Position numbers and translations under genes: made by a program. A stretch of DNA of 64,000 nucleotides, taken from contig CM034130.1 of the NCBI GenBank assembly GCA_019914995.1, positions 8,928,001 through 8,992,000 on the forward strand, given 5' to 3'. Source of the stretch: Acanthochlamys bracteata (taxonomy: Eukaryota > Streptophyta > Magnoliopsida > Pandanales > Velloziaceae). Positions 34,561-47,065 of the stretch are shown here, piece by piece. The first letter of the stretch is position 1; each line of letters opens with the position of its first letter. The notes beneath the pieces were generated by a model. It saw only the letters and a program-made list of their open reading frames with translations, did not search any database and was not told the DNA's origin.

Positions 34561-37500
34561 TTAAACTGTTATGCAAGGGTTCGAAGACAAACCATCAGCA
34601 GATGCTTCCGATGCATCTCCACCACCATCAGATTCCTCATCAACATCATCTATTTCTTCCCCATCATCATCTTCACCATTCTCATCATCCTGGTCCTCTT
34701 CAGGGTCAACTTCTACTTTAGGCTTCAGAGGAGGTAAATAACTGGATGTGCTTCGTCTACGGGAACTGGACACAATGTTGCTCAAGTCAATGCCCTCAAG
34801 CTCCTTTGCTGTTTGCTTTCTCTTCTTGACAGCTTTAATATCTGACAACAGCACAAGTAAGTGTTGTTCTATTTTATTCAAATGAAATAGCAGCAATAAC
34901 TATTATAATAAAATTAAAAAACTTCAGGTTGGCAGGAATGTGCTTTACCATCTATTTCGATCATAAACTAGAAACAACAGACTCAAATAAACCAGTAAAC
35001 AGTTCCTTCCCAACGTATAGTAAGACACAGAAAGCATTTAGGTAGTGTTTAGTATGCATAATCCTCCAAGTTTCTCGGGATATTAGAAGATTCTGTACTA
35101 CCCTAAACATTTCATTCTATCATAGTTAGTGTCTACAAGCACTTACCTTTCTCAGAAGGGTTCATTGATAATCCTTCCTTCTCAAGAATTTTTTCTAGCT
35201 CCTTTATCAAGAAGGCTTCCCGATTCTCTTCAGGAGCTTGCTTAACCTTCTTGTAAATTGCTGGAGGCACACTGTAAAATGGGGGGCACGCACGTTAAGC
35301 TTTATTTGCTGCACCAAAAGAAAAAAAAGGTGGGATGCTAATTAAGCAATGATTTAAAACAGCTTACCCCATCCCGCAGGATCTAATTATTGATTTGAGA
35401 CGTTCCACTTGCTTCCCATAAGCTTGGGGGTTGGCCTTATCTCTTTTCTTCTGTGCACACAGTAGAAGGGTAATTAATAGCCTAGAACAACAAAAGAACA
35501 ACTTCCAACAGTCAGAGAAAAGGAAAAACCTTTGGCTGCTCTTCATCAGATGAAAGAGCATGTCCACTACCAGATGAATTTCCACTCTCAGTCACAGTAC
35601 TCTTCTCCATATCAACTTCCACCAACTTCTTTGTCCTGAAAGTTGAAGACATACTTACCTTCTCTGAATTCGGTTTTCTTCGCTTTTTAATATGTTCAGC
35701 ACTTTCTTTATTCTTTCGGGCAGCTCTCTTTCTTGATCCTTTTACCTTCTCATCAGAAGCATTATCACCTTCCTCAGAAGCATCATCCTCATCAAAATCA
35801 TCCTCAGAACCCAAGGAATCTGCATCCTTTGAGGCTTTTTTCAAACGTCTATTCATTTGCCCCCTCACTTTCTGAGAGGTCATTTTCACATCCTTCCTTT
35901 CTCTGCCTGAATCTTTATCTTCTGATGAAAGGAGTATCTGTCAACCAAAATAAATAAGGAAATTTTATAATAAAACATATAGAAAAAGTAAGATAGCACC
36001 ATAAATTACTTTAGACCTCTATTTCCTCCTTGATCAAACCTTTGAAGGTACTCAAAGAATCTTTCTCAACATTTAGATCTTCTGCCAACAATTTAAGAAC
36101 TCCATTCAATGAAATTGTCCTGAATTTTGAGCAAAAAGAACATCATATGTTGATCAACTCAATAACAATAATAGTAATAACCAAAAGGTAGACATAGTTT
36201 TTTAATCGTTCTATGCATCTGCTTTAGGATATCTGGGACAGCAGACAGACTGATCTAATGTAACTGATAAATATTGCAATAGAAGTAAGTGTATTAGTTT
36301 GATCTTACTTACGCAGAATTAGCTTCAATATGAGAAGCTCTTTTCTTAATGGTCTTCCTTATAGCATCTTCACTTAGAACATCATCCATTTCTAAATTAT
36401 TGCTGTTCTTGTGCTTATTTTCTGATGGTTGCTTTTTAAGAGAAGTAGGTGAATCAGCTTCTATCCCATTACGATCAGAACCACCATGTCTTTGATGATT
36501 ATTCTCTTCATTGTTCTTGTCTACATCCACTGATGGGGTAACTTCCACTGGAGCAGCTGTATGTGGCTTGTCCCCGTCATTGGCTCCCAAAATGAACTGG
36601 TGTCATTCAGCAGAAACCACATCAACCAGTTACAAGTTCAGAAAAACCAACATCACAAAACAAAATTGGAGAAACCTTCTAGGCGTTTAACTACAATAAG
36701 TTACTAAGAGCAATGCAACACTTAGCTAAATCTATCAAAATTGCTTCAGAGTACTGCATGCCATACACCTTCTAGGTGTTTAACTACAATAAGTTACTAA
36801 GAGCAATGCAACACTTAGCTAAATCTACCAAATTTGCTTCAGAGTACTGCATGCCATTAATGTCAGCAGGCTTTACACAAAGACGCAGATAGGCAGTCTG
36901 CAAACTGTAGAACCTATATCCATGAATGCTGCTAAACTCTTACCATTTGCATCTGAAACCACAAGGGAACAGCCAATACACCAAACCAAGCAACTTCTTT
37001 TACTGCTACCTGGCCGAATAGATTTTACATAGAAACTACTGTAACAATCATATGCACAATGGCAGTCACTTATACACTATAGAATCTAGGACACAGGTCC
37101 AAATACCTGAATACATGACATATGACCAGATATAAATGGAACATTTAAGTTATTGATAAAAATATTATGATCTAAATCCTTAAAGGTTTGGTTTTGGATT
37201 TTACTCAAAAACCAAAGTTTTGCATGTAAAATACGTGAATATCTGTAATTGAAATTTGAAGGACATTTTGTGACAAAGTGTTCTTAAAAGTTTATTTACT
37301 AAAATGCACCATCTCCATCTCTAACGTATTCCAAATATATCACTCTAAAGACAACTAGAGATTTTGAAATCACCTATATAGATCTGACTTAGAATTCATC
37401 AAGGTTTTGACAATTTTAAATTTGACCAAATCAGACTAACTTCAGAGTTGTTTCTGAATTGACAATTTCAAAATCCTCAACAGTGTTACGACTTTAAAAT

Positions 37501-40011
37501 CGTTACAGGCTTACAGCTTTAACATTTTAAGAATCTCTTAGATCTCGGAAAGTTGTAGATTTGGGAATAAGTTGGAGATAAATGTATTTTAGTAAATAAA
37601 ATTTTAAAACAAAGGTATGTTTCAAATAATCCAACTTGAAGTCCAAATATTACTCTATCATATGCTTCGTTGAATGATTTATAGAAACCCTCATACAAAC
37701 GCTAATTTATTTATAATTCATTTACTTTTACTTCTTTCTGTTCTTTGGGTATTATTAGTGGTCATTTGTGGTATAAACTTAGTAAGGGAACTACGAAATT
37801 TATCAATGGGAACAAATTAATAGCATACTTATTAGGTTTCTACCAGATATAAAGAGATAAAGAGGCGAAAATACGAGTTTTGGGACATGAGAGAGGGGGC
37901 ATTCTGAGCCACAGGGAAAGAAGGTACTTAAGTCATAGGTTGAGAACAAAGAAGGTCAGAAGTCATCTACACCATCAATCTAGGGTTTTACTTCGATAAA
38001 ATGGATGCATTATTTCATTTGCCTTTATTTCATTTGCCGAAACGATTCATGTAACTGAATTTCATGCAGACAAGTATGAACAAGAGCAAACATGATTAGA
38101 GTATTGTGAAACTTTGACACCCTAGCACAGGTAGGTAAATAGTGCTTTTGGATCCACTGTACTAACAGTTAAATGTGCTTTTGGACCCTAGCACGTGGTT
38201 AAATGTGGTTGTTGAATAGTTGTGTGATTTAGTTAAGATGATTAGTGAATCCATTGTATTTAAATAATTTTGCAATTATGTTTTCATTGTAATTATTTGA
38301 TGAATTATTTTTGGTTTTAAGGTAAACATCTAATGATGTTTTAGTTGGTTTATTTCTTAAGCTCATTATTTGACATTTTTGAACTTCAAATGGTGGAGAC
38401 CTGTATGTCATTACTGAAGGAGTTAGAACAAAATGTGCTAACATCTATTGTTTTTATTTTTGTAAATAAAAATTATAGCAATGGGTCGTGACAAACACAC
38501 GATATCTTTTGTACATAAATATGATGTTGGACATATGTTTGTACAGTTCCAAGTGTGCTCTCCAAGTCGGCAGGCACATGTATCCACAGGGAGCAAGCGC
38601 ATGGACACGAGCACAAGACCATATGTGCATGTGTGCTTTGTTCAGGAGGGTGCTGGCACACAAATCAACAGTGCTTGTTCACCATGTATTAATTTATATA
38701 TAGAATGAACCAAATACAAACCACAACAATATTCACAACCCACCTGAATCCAGTTGTTATACTCTTTCTAGGGTGAACAGATACCTATCTCTCATACCTA
38801 TACGAAGGGAAGATGCTAGAGCTTACATTCATCGATTCTAAATCAGGTATATCTTTGCCCCTAGAGAGTATATGGTCCTAATTCTCAGAGAATGGTGTAC
38901 AGAGAAAACAAGAAGCAACATACAAACATATCACTCTAAACAGTGCGTATCCAAGATGATAATTGCAATACCTGCTGTATACATGTTCTGATAAACTTTT
39001 TATAAGTGTCTAGCGAAAATTCCTCCAATCCCATGTCCTTTTCCAATGCCCTTCTGACACCTCCAAAAGTCAAAGAACTGCAAAAATTACCAACATCTGA
39101 CATGAATTTAAAATAATATTACATGCTAAAAAATCCATTTGACCAGAAAGCTATTCCAAAGATGGAGACCAACTTCACTACAATATCTTTTTTTCCGAGG
39201 AAACCTCCTTACTCTGCATTACAAAGATGGAGGCCAACTTCACTATAATAGCTTTTTTCATCTTCTAGTTCAGCTTAAGAAAACAGTGGTGTACTTACAC
39301 TACAACATTTGTAGAAAAAATATCTATAAAGCTGTGACAATGTATACCAAGGAGTTCACAAAAATAGGATAAATGTTTTGAGAATGAATACCGCTTCAGG
39401 TTAAGGACCAAAACAAGGAAGAAACTTCAAAAAATTATATATACCATTTAAAATTTCCAATTTTATATCTTGGCAAAGGCCTATGCATGTGGCTTCAATG
39501 ACCTTAACAATAACCTGTAGGTATATGTAAATAACCATCACATACGTCCACTTGAGTACATGGTCAGGCAGCACGAGCTCAAAAACATACAGCAAACTTA
39601 ACTCTACGTAGTACTAGCGCAAAAAGCTCTTTTAAGATCCACTTGCTCAACTTTCTAAACTTCGAAAAGAACTTTTTCAAAACCTAGTGTACTTCATCAA
39701 CGTTTTATTTATTGGTTTTACTACCTATAGAGTTTCCTATTGTGCGTAAAATAAAAAACCCATCTTTTTCTCAGCAATTCAGTCATTCGTGATATAAATC
39801 GAGTGACAATTACCAACTTTCAACCGCGAAACTTTTCACAAGTAAAATTAAGAGAGAGAGAGAGAGAGAATGGAGAAGTAGGTAGGGTTTACTCGGCTTT
39901 GGCTATGAAGTCGGAGGCGAGAGCTTGAACCCTGCGCGAGATCTCGTCTTCCACCTTAGCCGTCTCCGGCGCCGGCGCCGCCGCCTCGCCGCCGTAGTCA
40001 GCATCCGACAT
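34561..40011 (-). CDS. HIRIP3/CHZ1-type histone chaperone
   Basis: Eight exons (minus): 39893-40011, 38972-39077, 36313-36596, 36017-36119, 35530-35937, 35368-35450, 35147-35271 and 34561-34841. Together they give 503 codons in phase. The N-terminus is a small helical domain (residues about 25-75, [11 protein letters not shown]...[15 protein letters not shown]) resembling a DEK-C fold. A second similar unit lies near 150-204. The middle is highly charged, with Asp/Glu/Ser blocks and basic KKRRK stretches that look like nuclear localisation signals. The C-terminal part (about 345-440) has the HIRIP3 helical segment [17 protein letters not shown] and the CHZ motif [16 protein letters not shown] (424-439), which binds H2A-H2B or H2A.Z-H2B dimers in the yeast and animal proteins. 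A very acidic tail follows. The predicted role is nuclear histone handling. The donor of exon 4 (GAG|GTCTAA) is weak but keeps the phase. Confidence 0.85.
36674..36857. repeat. 93-bp tandem duplication in an intron
   Basis: Two consecutive copies (36674-36766 and 36767-36857) start with accttctagg and end with gtactgcatgccat. They differ at only a few positions (gcg/gtg, tatcaaaa/taccaaat). They lie in intron 2 of the HIRIP3-like gene. The high identity points to a recent local duplication. Confidence 0.85.
39157..39257. repeat. Imperfect 65-bp tandem repeat
   Basis: The string caaagatggagaccaacttc near 39157 recurs as caaagatggaggccaacttc near 39222, each followed by act(a/g)caata- or actataata-like sequence and a T run. 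The repeat lies in intron 1 of the HIRIP3-like gene. It makes the open frame at 39139-39372 look repetitive and is not coding. Confidence 0.65.
39850..39870. repeat. (GA)n microsatellite
   Basis: A run of about ten GA units lies just inside intron 1 of the HIRIP3-like gene, about 22 bp beyond the exon 1 donor. GA/CT runs near plant transcription starts are common. Confidence 0.8.
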
Positions 40012-42053
40012 CGCCGGGAAAATTCCTCCTCGTCCCTCTTTGGCGCGCTCGCAAGCTAACGACAAGCTTAGTGATCAAGTGCTGAGAGTAGATAGAGATA
40101 GAGAGAGTTGCTAGACAAGTTTGTCGATTTCGCGTGTATCTATTAATAATATAATCAAATTTATTTAATTTTTATTTAATTTATAAATTAATACGAACCA
40201 AAATTATGAATTCTAATCTATTAAATAATTAAATTAAATTTGAATCGACCACTTTATAATTAAATTTTTTATTTTTAATTCTACACTTTTAAGCTTAACT
40301 AAAATTATAAAATCAGTCGAAAAAAATATGCATAATATTTTAAAAAGATATAGTGAGCATCTATCAAAATTTGTATTCTTTAGTCTCTTTATCGATTTTT
40401 ATAATATTTCAAAAAAATATTTTATTTTTATTTTTTTAAAATATATGGTAATAACTAAAATTTTATGATTATAAATACGTAGTAATACTTTAGATAAAAA
40501 TAGTTAACTAACAAAATTTTGATAAAAATCTTTATACGCAAGTCAAATTTGTTATTAAAAAAATATCTACATAGTAATACTTTCGATAATATTATAATTC
40601 TTATTTTAAACTATTTAAAAAAATATGAACGTAAATTACTGATTATAAATATAATATAATTTAATAATTTATAAATTACTATTATCGATTTTTTTATATT
40701 GCTAAAATTTATAGTATACATAAAAAATTATGATAGAATTGTATTTTCAAGATATAATAATTCAGATTGGTGGATCAATTTTGGATTGATCCGGATTAAC
40801 TCATTTAATAATAGGATCAAATTCGTTCAATCTTTGTGGGCAAAATATTTTAACTCTAATCTTAATTAAATAAATCAGTCTTAGATTCAATTTTCGGATC
40901 AGATCATATATTGTCACCGTAAGTGCGAGTGAGTGATGATTTGTGAAATTTTGTACTTGACTTTCTTTTTACTCCATATTTTTTTAAAATATTTTTTAAA
41001 AAGTTTTTATAAAAACTTATATGTTTTTCAAGTAAATATATGTTTTTCAAAAATTTACAAATATTAATTTGTACAAATATTTATTTTAAGTAATTCCAAA
41101 CGCACGTTGGAATGCATTGTATAGAAGATATTTAGAAAGAAAAATATTTTAAAAATTTTGAAAAATGAGTTTTATTTCATTTACCTAAAAAAATATTTAA
41201 AATAAGTAATAATAATATCATAATAAATAGATTTTTTGTACTTTCTAAATATTAAAAAAATTTGTAAAATATTATAAAAAGTTTATCAAAAAAGTGAAAT
41301 AAAAATATGAATTGAAAAACTTAGCCAAATAGTACAGTTACTATATAAATGCTTTTAATTAAAACGATGTCCTCACTTCTAATTCTTTTAGAAAGTCTAC
41401 AAATATATTAACAGGTTCAGCCGCAGAATACACCAAATCTACTAAAAATATAAGAACCGAGAGTAAACCGAGTTTTTAGATTCTAAGAAACATGCCAGTA
41501 TCCGTTTGCTAGTATAGTATATGATCTTAGTTTTTAGCTCTTAATTTTCATGTAACCTGAAAAATGCATTTTAGTTCATGCCTTTTCTGTACAACTCTAC
41601 TAGTTTATATCCTGAAAAGAAGATTCCCAGTAAAAGAGCAGAACCATAGGATACAGCTTTGAACAATCTTTCTGGTTCATAATTGGAGCCCTTTTTGTCT
41701 TTCGAACTTCAGCAGTACCTACGACCTGATATTCAAAATCATGCCAGGATATCCAGACAAAATCGTGCCAAGTAAAACTTTCCAACTCTATCACAGATCT
41801 GAATTCTTTCACAAACACTGCAAACGCCAATTGATATTATGAATGGGGCAACACTTACCTCTTTGAAACTAATAAACTAACGTTACAAAAGTTGCAGAAT
41901 ATAAACTATTACTACACATTCAACAGTGCCACGTCTTCAATAGGGAAGACGCTTTGAACAATATTCAAGCACTATACATATCTACAGTGGACAAACCAAT
42001 TAAAAGGATATTCACAAAGAACCAATGTAGATAGACCAATATAGCTAGCCATT
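40012..42053. other. AT-rich intergenic region
   Basis: The left end holds the HIRIP3-like promoter. From 40140 to 41340 the DNA is extremely AT-rich. A segment around 41090-41336 has ends similar to the MITE family near 16.5 kb (GCGTTTGGAATTACTT on the minus strand; agccaaatagtac on the plus strand) and may be another decayed member. A minus-strand exon-like block at 41743-41825 is bounded by TTTGCAG and GTCGTAG and reads FTWHDFVWISWHDFEYQ at its end. It matches nothing I know. Confidence 0.35.
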
Positions 42054-45000
42054 TCATTCTAAAGCTTTCAAGACTAGTCTGCCAGTGGCACCAACTCCGT
42101 TTGCAGCAACTTTTAACAATTTTCCAGTGCTTATATATCCTGCAACATGATACAAAAATAGGTTGGTCTAAACTTTTATAATCTACACAGAATCAAAACT
42201 GCCTTGGAGATAACAAATGCAGAGATGATTCATAGACTTTCAAGGTAAACTAAAAGGCTTGGAAAAATGCATCTCCTTAAACCGTTCCAAAAGTGACAAC
42301 TCCAAAAGACTAGAAATCGAGGACCATTAAACAAAATTCTCGCATGATTTTTCATTGGATGCTACTGAGGTAACTTACTCCTTGGAGTATAACATGTTTG
42401 AACCTCAAATTATCACAGCAAATATGAATTACTTCCGTCAAATATGGGTAAAAACCAAACGGCATGAGATACAAATTTCCAGGATCCACTTGGGTCACTA
42501 TTAGTAAAGCAATCAGCTAAATAATTAGCATATAAGTTATATAAGTGATGTTATAGGTCCTATCCCATCAAATCATTTATAAACTCATCAGCAATTTGTT
42601 ATATAATATACATCAGAAACCCTGTCTGCAACGGACTAGATGAATCTGAATCACAAGGTTCATTTTCTTCCAAGAGAAATTCCAGTCTACAATTTACTTA
42701 AATATGAGTGGAGGTGGTGGGCTCTGACTAGGAGAATGCTTCAAATTACAAAAAGCTTTTTACTCATAGAAGTAGCCAATAGATAAAATTCTTCAGTCAA
42801 AACTTGAGATCATGTTATCTCCATTTAAATAAAAAGCAAACAACAACAACAACAAACTAAGTCTTTATCCCACTTGCGTAGGGTCGGCTACATGAATCCA
42901 TTTTCTCCATCCCATTCGATTATAAACCAAACTAGCGAAAGACCCAATTCCTCTTAAATCCTTCGCCACCACCCTATGCCAAGTTAATTTTGGTCTACCC
43001 ATTTTTCTCTTAAAGTGTTCAAATGGACACTTTTACCATCAAACTTCAACTCTCAAACTGCCACATTCATTTATTCAATTCTGGCACCAGAACTAATTAA
43101 AAAAATATAAAAACTAAAAAAAATAAATCGAAAGAGTAGGAGGGAGAGCAAATAGAACATCGATTGACCCTGCAAACCACCCAATGTAGACAAGGCACAA
43201 ATGACTTTCCAACTGTCCACAATTTTGACAATGTATGCTGAATTCTAACATCATCCAAAGCCTTTGATACACCTGCATCCCAAAAACTAAACTCTTCCTG
43301 TAACTAAAGAACTGCAGCATACTGTGGCAAAATACCAGGAAAGTGAGATATCCGGATAAACACAAACATGATAAATGGTTAAAAAAAAGACAAAAAAAAA
43401 AAAGAAAATGCTTCAAATTAAATAATCCATAACTACCTTGCCCAAATTGACTAACTCATGTACCAAGCATCATCCATGGGTGCATTACCATGCATCTTCA
43501 CCATTGCATGCTCAACACTCTTATCAGCACTGCGAAGAACTCAAAGCCTGGTAACTAGGTAGTTTGGAAATGTACAATGAGAAGACAATTTTGTCAGGTC
43601 AGCCACCAAAAAAAGCTTTCAAGGAACTAGTTCAGGCTCCCTATCTGCCAGGTGACCTCCAATAAGACTCCACACCAAGTGTATAAATACAGATCCATGG
43701 GAACAATATGCACAACTGACTTCATGGGAAGTTTGCAACTAAAAAAGATACCTAAACTTACAAAAAACAAATTGGATGGGCATCCTTGCAAATTCTGTTA
43801 AAACAATACCTGATGTACTTATAATTAGGCTCATTTTATAATACAAGACAAAGAAGTTTTCCTGTCTTAGCCATCCTAACAAATCCAATTTGCTTCAAGT
43901 TGCAGAAATCAAACACGCAGAAAAGAACTAATGTACTACAAATAATAAAGTATACAGGAGGTGAATAATGAAAATGTTGCATATTCAGTAATGACATTGA
44001 CTCTTCAGAATATCCAAATCACATTAACTATCAGATAGACGCTTTTCTGTGCTACCATTAAATTAATAAGCTTGATAAAGATGCCATCTGCGTTAAAGAC
44101 TTACTTTTTACAGCTCCTCTGGTGATAAAATTTGTAATTCAGAAGAATCACGTACAGAACTAATGAAAATTAGAAGTATATCATTACTGCATCTCATTAA
44201 TAAATTTGAACCTTGGATTTAGGGTTTGCAACCATGCATTTAGCAACAAAGCTAGTAATTCCATCTACTAAATCTTCTTCCTTGACATTAACATACTTAT
44301 CATTATCAATCTGACAAGTTTCCTCCACAATTCCTGGGTACTCTGGTGCCACCCACACCCAACGATGAGGTCCACTATCCATTGTACTCATCTCTTTTTG
44401 CATATATAAAATAAATTTGTGGTTAACATCAGCAAAGCGTAAGAATGGCAAAAGAAATGGCAGCAGTCAATCATGGAACCTTCAGTTGTTACATTGGTTG
44501 AAGATTTTGTTTCTTTCATTGTTGGCTCCTGACTGAGAGATTCAATACTCGTGAGGAAACTTGGTGAATCTGCAGCATCTATGAGATGTCTATATAACTG
44601 AATAGATTAGGTAAGACATACCATAAGACTCACTCAAAAAAAATTACTGATGAGAAATTTTGATTAAATCATCATTATAGCCCTTGATCACACAACAAGA
44701 TCCACTCTCACATCCAAAGACATCCATGATTAAGTTTGACAGACTAAATATCATATTCTGAATCATCTTTTTATCCAAATATTACAATGAAGTCTGTGAG
44801 TGCAATGAAATGGAAAAGGCTTTCTATCGAACACAAACTTAGAAATTTCGAATCTGATCAACTATGCAATTTAAAGTATATTCAATACCATCTAATGTTC
44901 TGCCTTCTGGACATGGAAGGTTGGGTAATGTCGTACTACTACAAATAAGGTCCCATAGTGTGCAATTTCTTCTTGTATTCTATCTAGATGCAAGTCTTAA

Positions 45001-45409
45001 AAAAAGAAAGAATTCTTTCCTACAAAGTTGATCCTGCCCTAGCAGAAGCAGAGTTGTAGATGTAACCGAAACGTGTGTGATTCGGTGGCGATCAGAACAA
45101 CCTGTTGAGTTGGTTCAGCAACAGCAGCGAGTTCACGAACGGTATAACCTACCACCGCCCAGTTTACAAACTCAAAAACATTGAACTAAAATTTTCAGAA
45201 ATTCTAGGTCTAGTGTTCCGGGAAACAACTAGGACCAGTTAGAAAAGAATAAGCGATTACTTGTTAAAAAAGTTGGAGAAGCAAAGTGTGCAAGTGGTGG
45301 TTGAGCCCGGAGGCGGAGGACCAGAAGGTTTTGATGTCGAGTATGACGGCAATGAGGCTGACGTCATCGGAGTAAAACTTCGGCGGAGCTCAGCGGTGAT
45401 CGACGACAT
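42054..45409 (-). CDS. Uncharacterised protein gene, 5' part resolved and 3' part uncertain
   Basis: Three exons join cleanly on the minus strand: 45261-45409, 44480-44589 and 44197-44393. They encode a 151-residue product if the frame stops at TAA 44197. It opens MSSITAELRRSFTPM, has a Pro-rich stretch, a CTLC pair, a Ser/Thr-rich linker and a conserved-looking block HRWVWVAPEYPGIVEETCQ, and ends AKCMVANPKSKVQIY. A donor inside exon 3 (TCCAAG|GTTCAA, ending at 44208) would instead lead on to further blocks that look like coding exons. These are 43199-43297 (EEFSFWDAGVSKALDDVRIQ...) and 42054-42139 after TTGCAG, reading STGKLLKVAANGVGATGRLV and stopping at LKALE. A connecting block near 44107-44139 (LSPEEL) is interrupted by TAA. 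So the gene is either a short protein with downstream debris or a longer one with exons I cannot join. I do not recognise the family. Confidence 0.5.
42838..43012 (-). mobile_element. 3' end of an RTE-type LINE
   Basis: Read on the minus strand, this segment encodes the typical C-terminus of plant RTE-clade LINE proteins: MGRPKLTWHRVVAKDLRGIG, then a short linker, then MGWRKWIHVADPTQVG and a stop. It ends in the characteristic (TTG)n tail at 42838-42856. Only the last 60 or so codons remain, so this is a 5'-truncated insertion, as is usual for LINEs. It lies within or next to the uncharacterised minus-strand gene. Confidence 0.75.
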
Positions 45410-46190
45410 CGGTAGTGGCCTCGCTGCTAACAACAGCCCCGTCGGAGAAATAGTATACAGTAATAATTGTTTTATTAAAGCCCCTCATGTTTTTAGCTTT
45501 CAGGGAAGGACCTTTATACAATGGTTAATCCTTAAAAAGCCCTCATTTTCACTTTTTAGCACTGTAAAATATATATATGAACAAAGTTTTTTTGTGCAGT
45601 TTATTTTATCGTAATATAGAGATATTTAATAGTGTTTATTTTAAAAAAAATTAAAAAGTATATTTTGAAATTTAAAAAAATTATTAAATAATAATAACAA
45701 TAATACATTAATTTTTTATATTTAAAATAAAAAATAATTTTAGAATTTATTATAAAGTATAAAATATTAAAATTTGAGTGAAAAAGAGACGTAATGTGTT
45801 TTCAAATATCTACTTAGAAATACAATAAGATGTACTTTTTTGGGGGCGAATAATTAAACACGTAGCCACGGTGGATTTTAGACACGTTGGAAGGTTCTTA
45901 TGTATGCAACCAAAGTTTTATTAATTTTTAAAATTTTCATTTCATAAAAAGGATCGTCTCGCTTTATATAGTCTGCATGAAAGCTATATGTACCAAACCA
46001 CACTTAGAAAACCATGCAACAAAACAGTTGCACTCCTTTGGTCCCTTCTGCGTATGTCACCATCTCCACAACCAACGATCATCTATATAGATTCTTAATA
46101 ATTTAATTATCATATAAATACTATAGAAAATTAGAAACTAGCAAAACAATGTGGATGAAAGAGTGCAGAATATCGTTGAAGTATAGCTCA
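45410..46190. other. Intergenic, AT-rich
   Basis: No gene was seen. The first part is the promoter and leader region of the uncharacterised minus-strand gene. 45610-45790 is nearly pure A/T. Confidence 0.35.
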
Positions 46191-46194
46191 TTTA

Positions 46195-46410
46195 GGGATT
46201 GTTTTGGGATTGCTCATAAAAAAACTTCTAAAGAATTTGTTTTTTCAAAGAAATAAGCTTTTTTTAGATTTTAAAAAAATTTACATATAATGATATATAA
46301 TTTGTTTGTATTTTTTAATTTAATTTTTTAAGTACAGTAAGAAATTTTGTGAAATACAAAAATCTTTAAAAAAATATAGATAGTAAAGTATAAACAATGC
46401 CAAATAAGTC
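46195..46410. mobile_element. Candidate Tourist-like MITE, degenerate
   Basis: The left end GGGATTGTTTTGGGATTGCT follows TTA. The right end, read on the other strand, is GACTTATTTGGCATTGTTTA and is followed by TGA. The size (216 bp) and AT-rich interior match the element at 16750-17007. The target duplication is imperfect (TTA/TGA). It lies directly left of the hAT-like element. Confidence 0.4.
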
Positions 46411-46423
46411 TGAAGTTCATATG

Positions 46424-47057
46424 CATAGTTTTAAAATCCAATCTAGTCTACGATCCGGACAAATAATCGGATCACCGATTAACCGGATGGATCACCAGAT
46501 CGACCTACTGAGTCAAATTAAAATTTATTAAATAAATATTAACATATAAAAATAAGTATATGCATTATATAGTATATTTTGTAGCAACTATTCAAAATTT
46601 TAAAAAATATTGAATATGTTTTTAAAATTACATTTTTTATATTTTTTTAGTACTTAAGATAATAGTCAAAATGCCTAATATATAATAAAATCTCTATATT
46701 TTATGCATTATAAAGAATAAATTATATACTCTATAATTATTTATACTATCTACACTATATTTTATTTATTTATTACTTTTTAATAAAAAATAAATGACGA
46801 AAATATACTAACAACAGAAAAATATCCGGTACATATTTTAGGATGCTAATGAAGATGATCTATTTTAAATAAGCATATTATTTTTCTAATAAATATTAAA
46901 ATCGGATCAACTCGCTGAATTGAATTACCGAGTTGATTCGGGATCCAGATTTTATCGGATCGCTTGCGTGATCCACTTTTATATCAATTCAGTCTGAAAT
47001 TAGTGCCAAATCGCCAATTTTTTACCCGACCGGTCTGGGCCTAATTTTAAAACTATG
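46424..47057. mobile_element. hAT-like non-autonomous element with 8-bp target duplication
   Basis: The 634-bp element begins CATAGTTTTAAAAT and ends with its exact inverted repeat, ATTTTAAAACTATG. It is bounded by TTCATATG on both sides (46416-46423 and 47058-47065). An 8-bp direct duplication with short terminal inverted repeats is the hallmark of the hAT superfamily. The subterminal regions are rich in CGGATC/GATCCG motifs in both orientations (e.g. gatccgg, atcggatcacc, tcgggatcc), as expected for transposase-binding arrays. The core is AT-rich with no coding capacity. Confidence 0.8.
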
Positions 47058-47065
47058 TTCATATG

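Noticed and set aside
38454-38708. Overlapping His/Cys-containing frames on both strands
   Set aside because: They lie in an intron of the HIRIP3-like gene, have no splice context or family match, and are mutual shadows.
43114-43416. 100-residue hydrophobic minus-strand frame
   Set aside because: No start context or family; another frame over 43199-43297 between plausible splice sites looks more like coding sequence.
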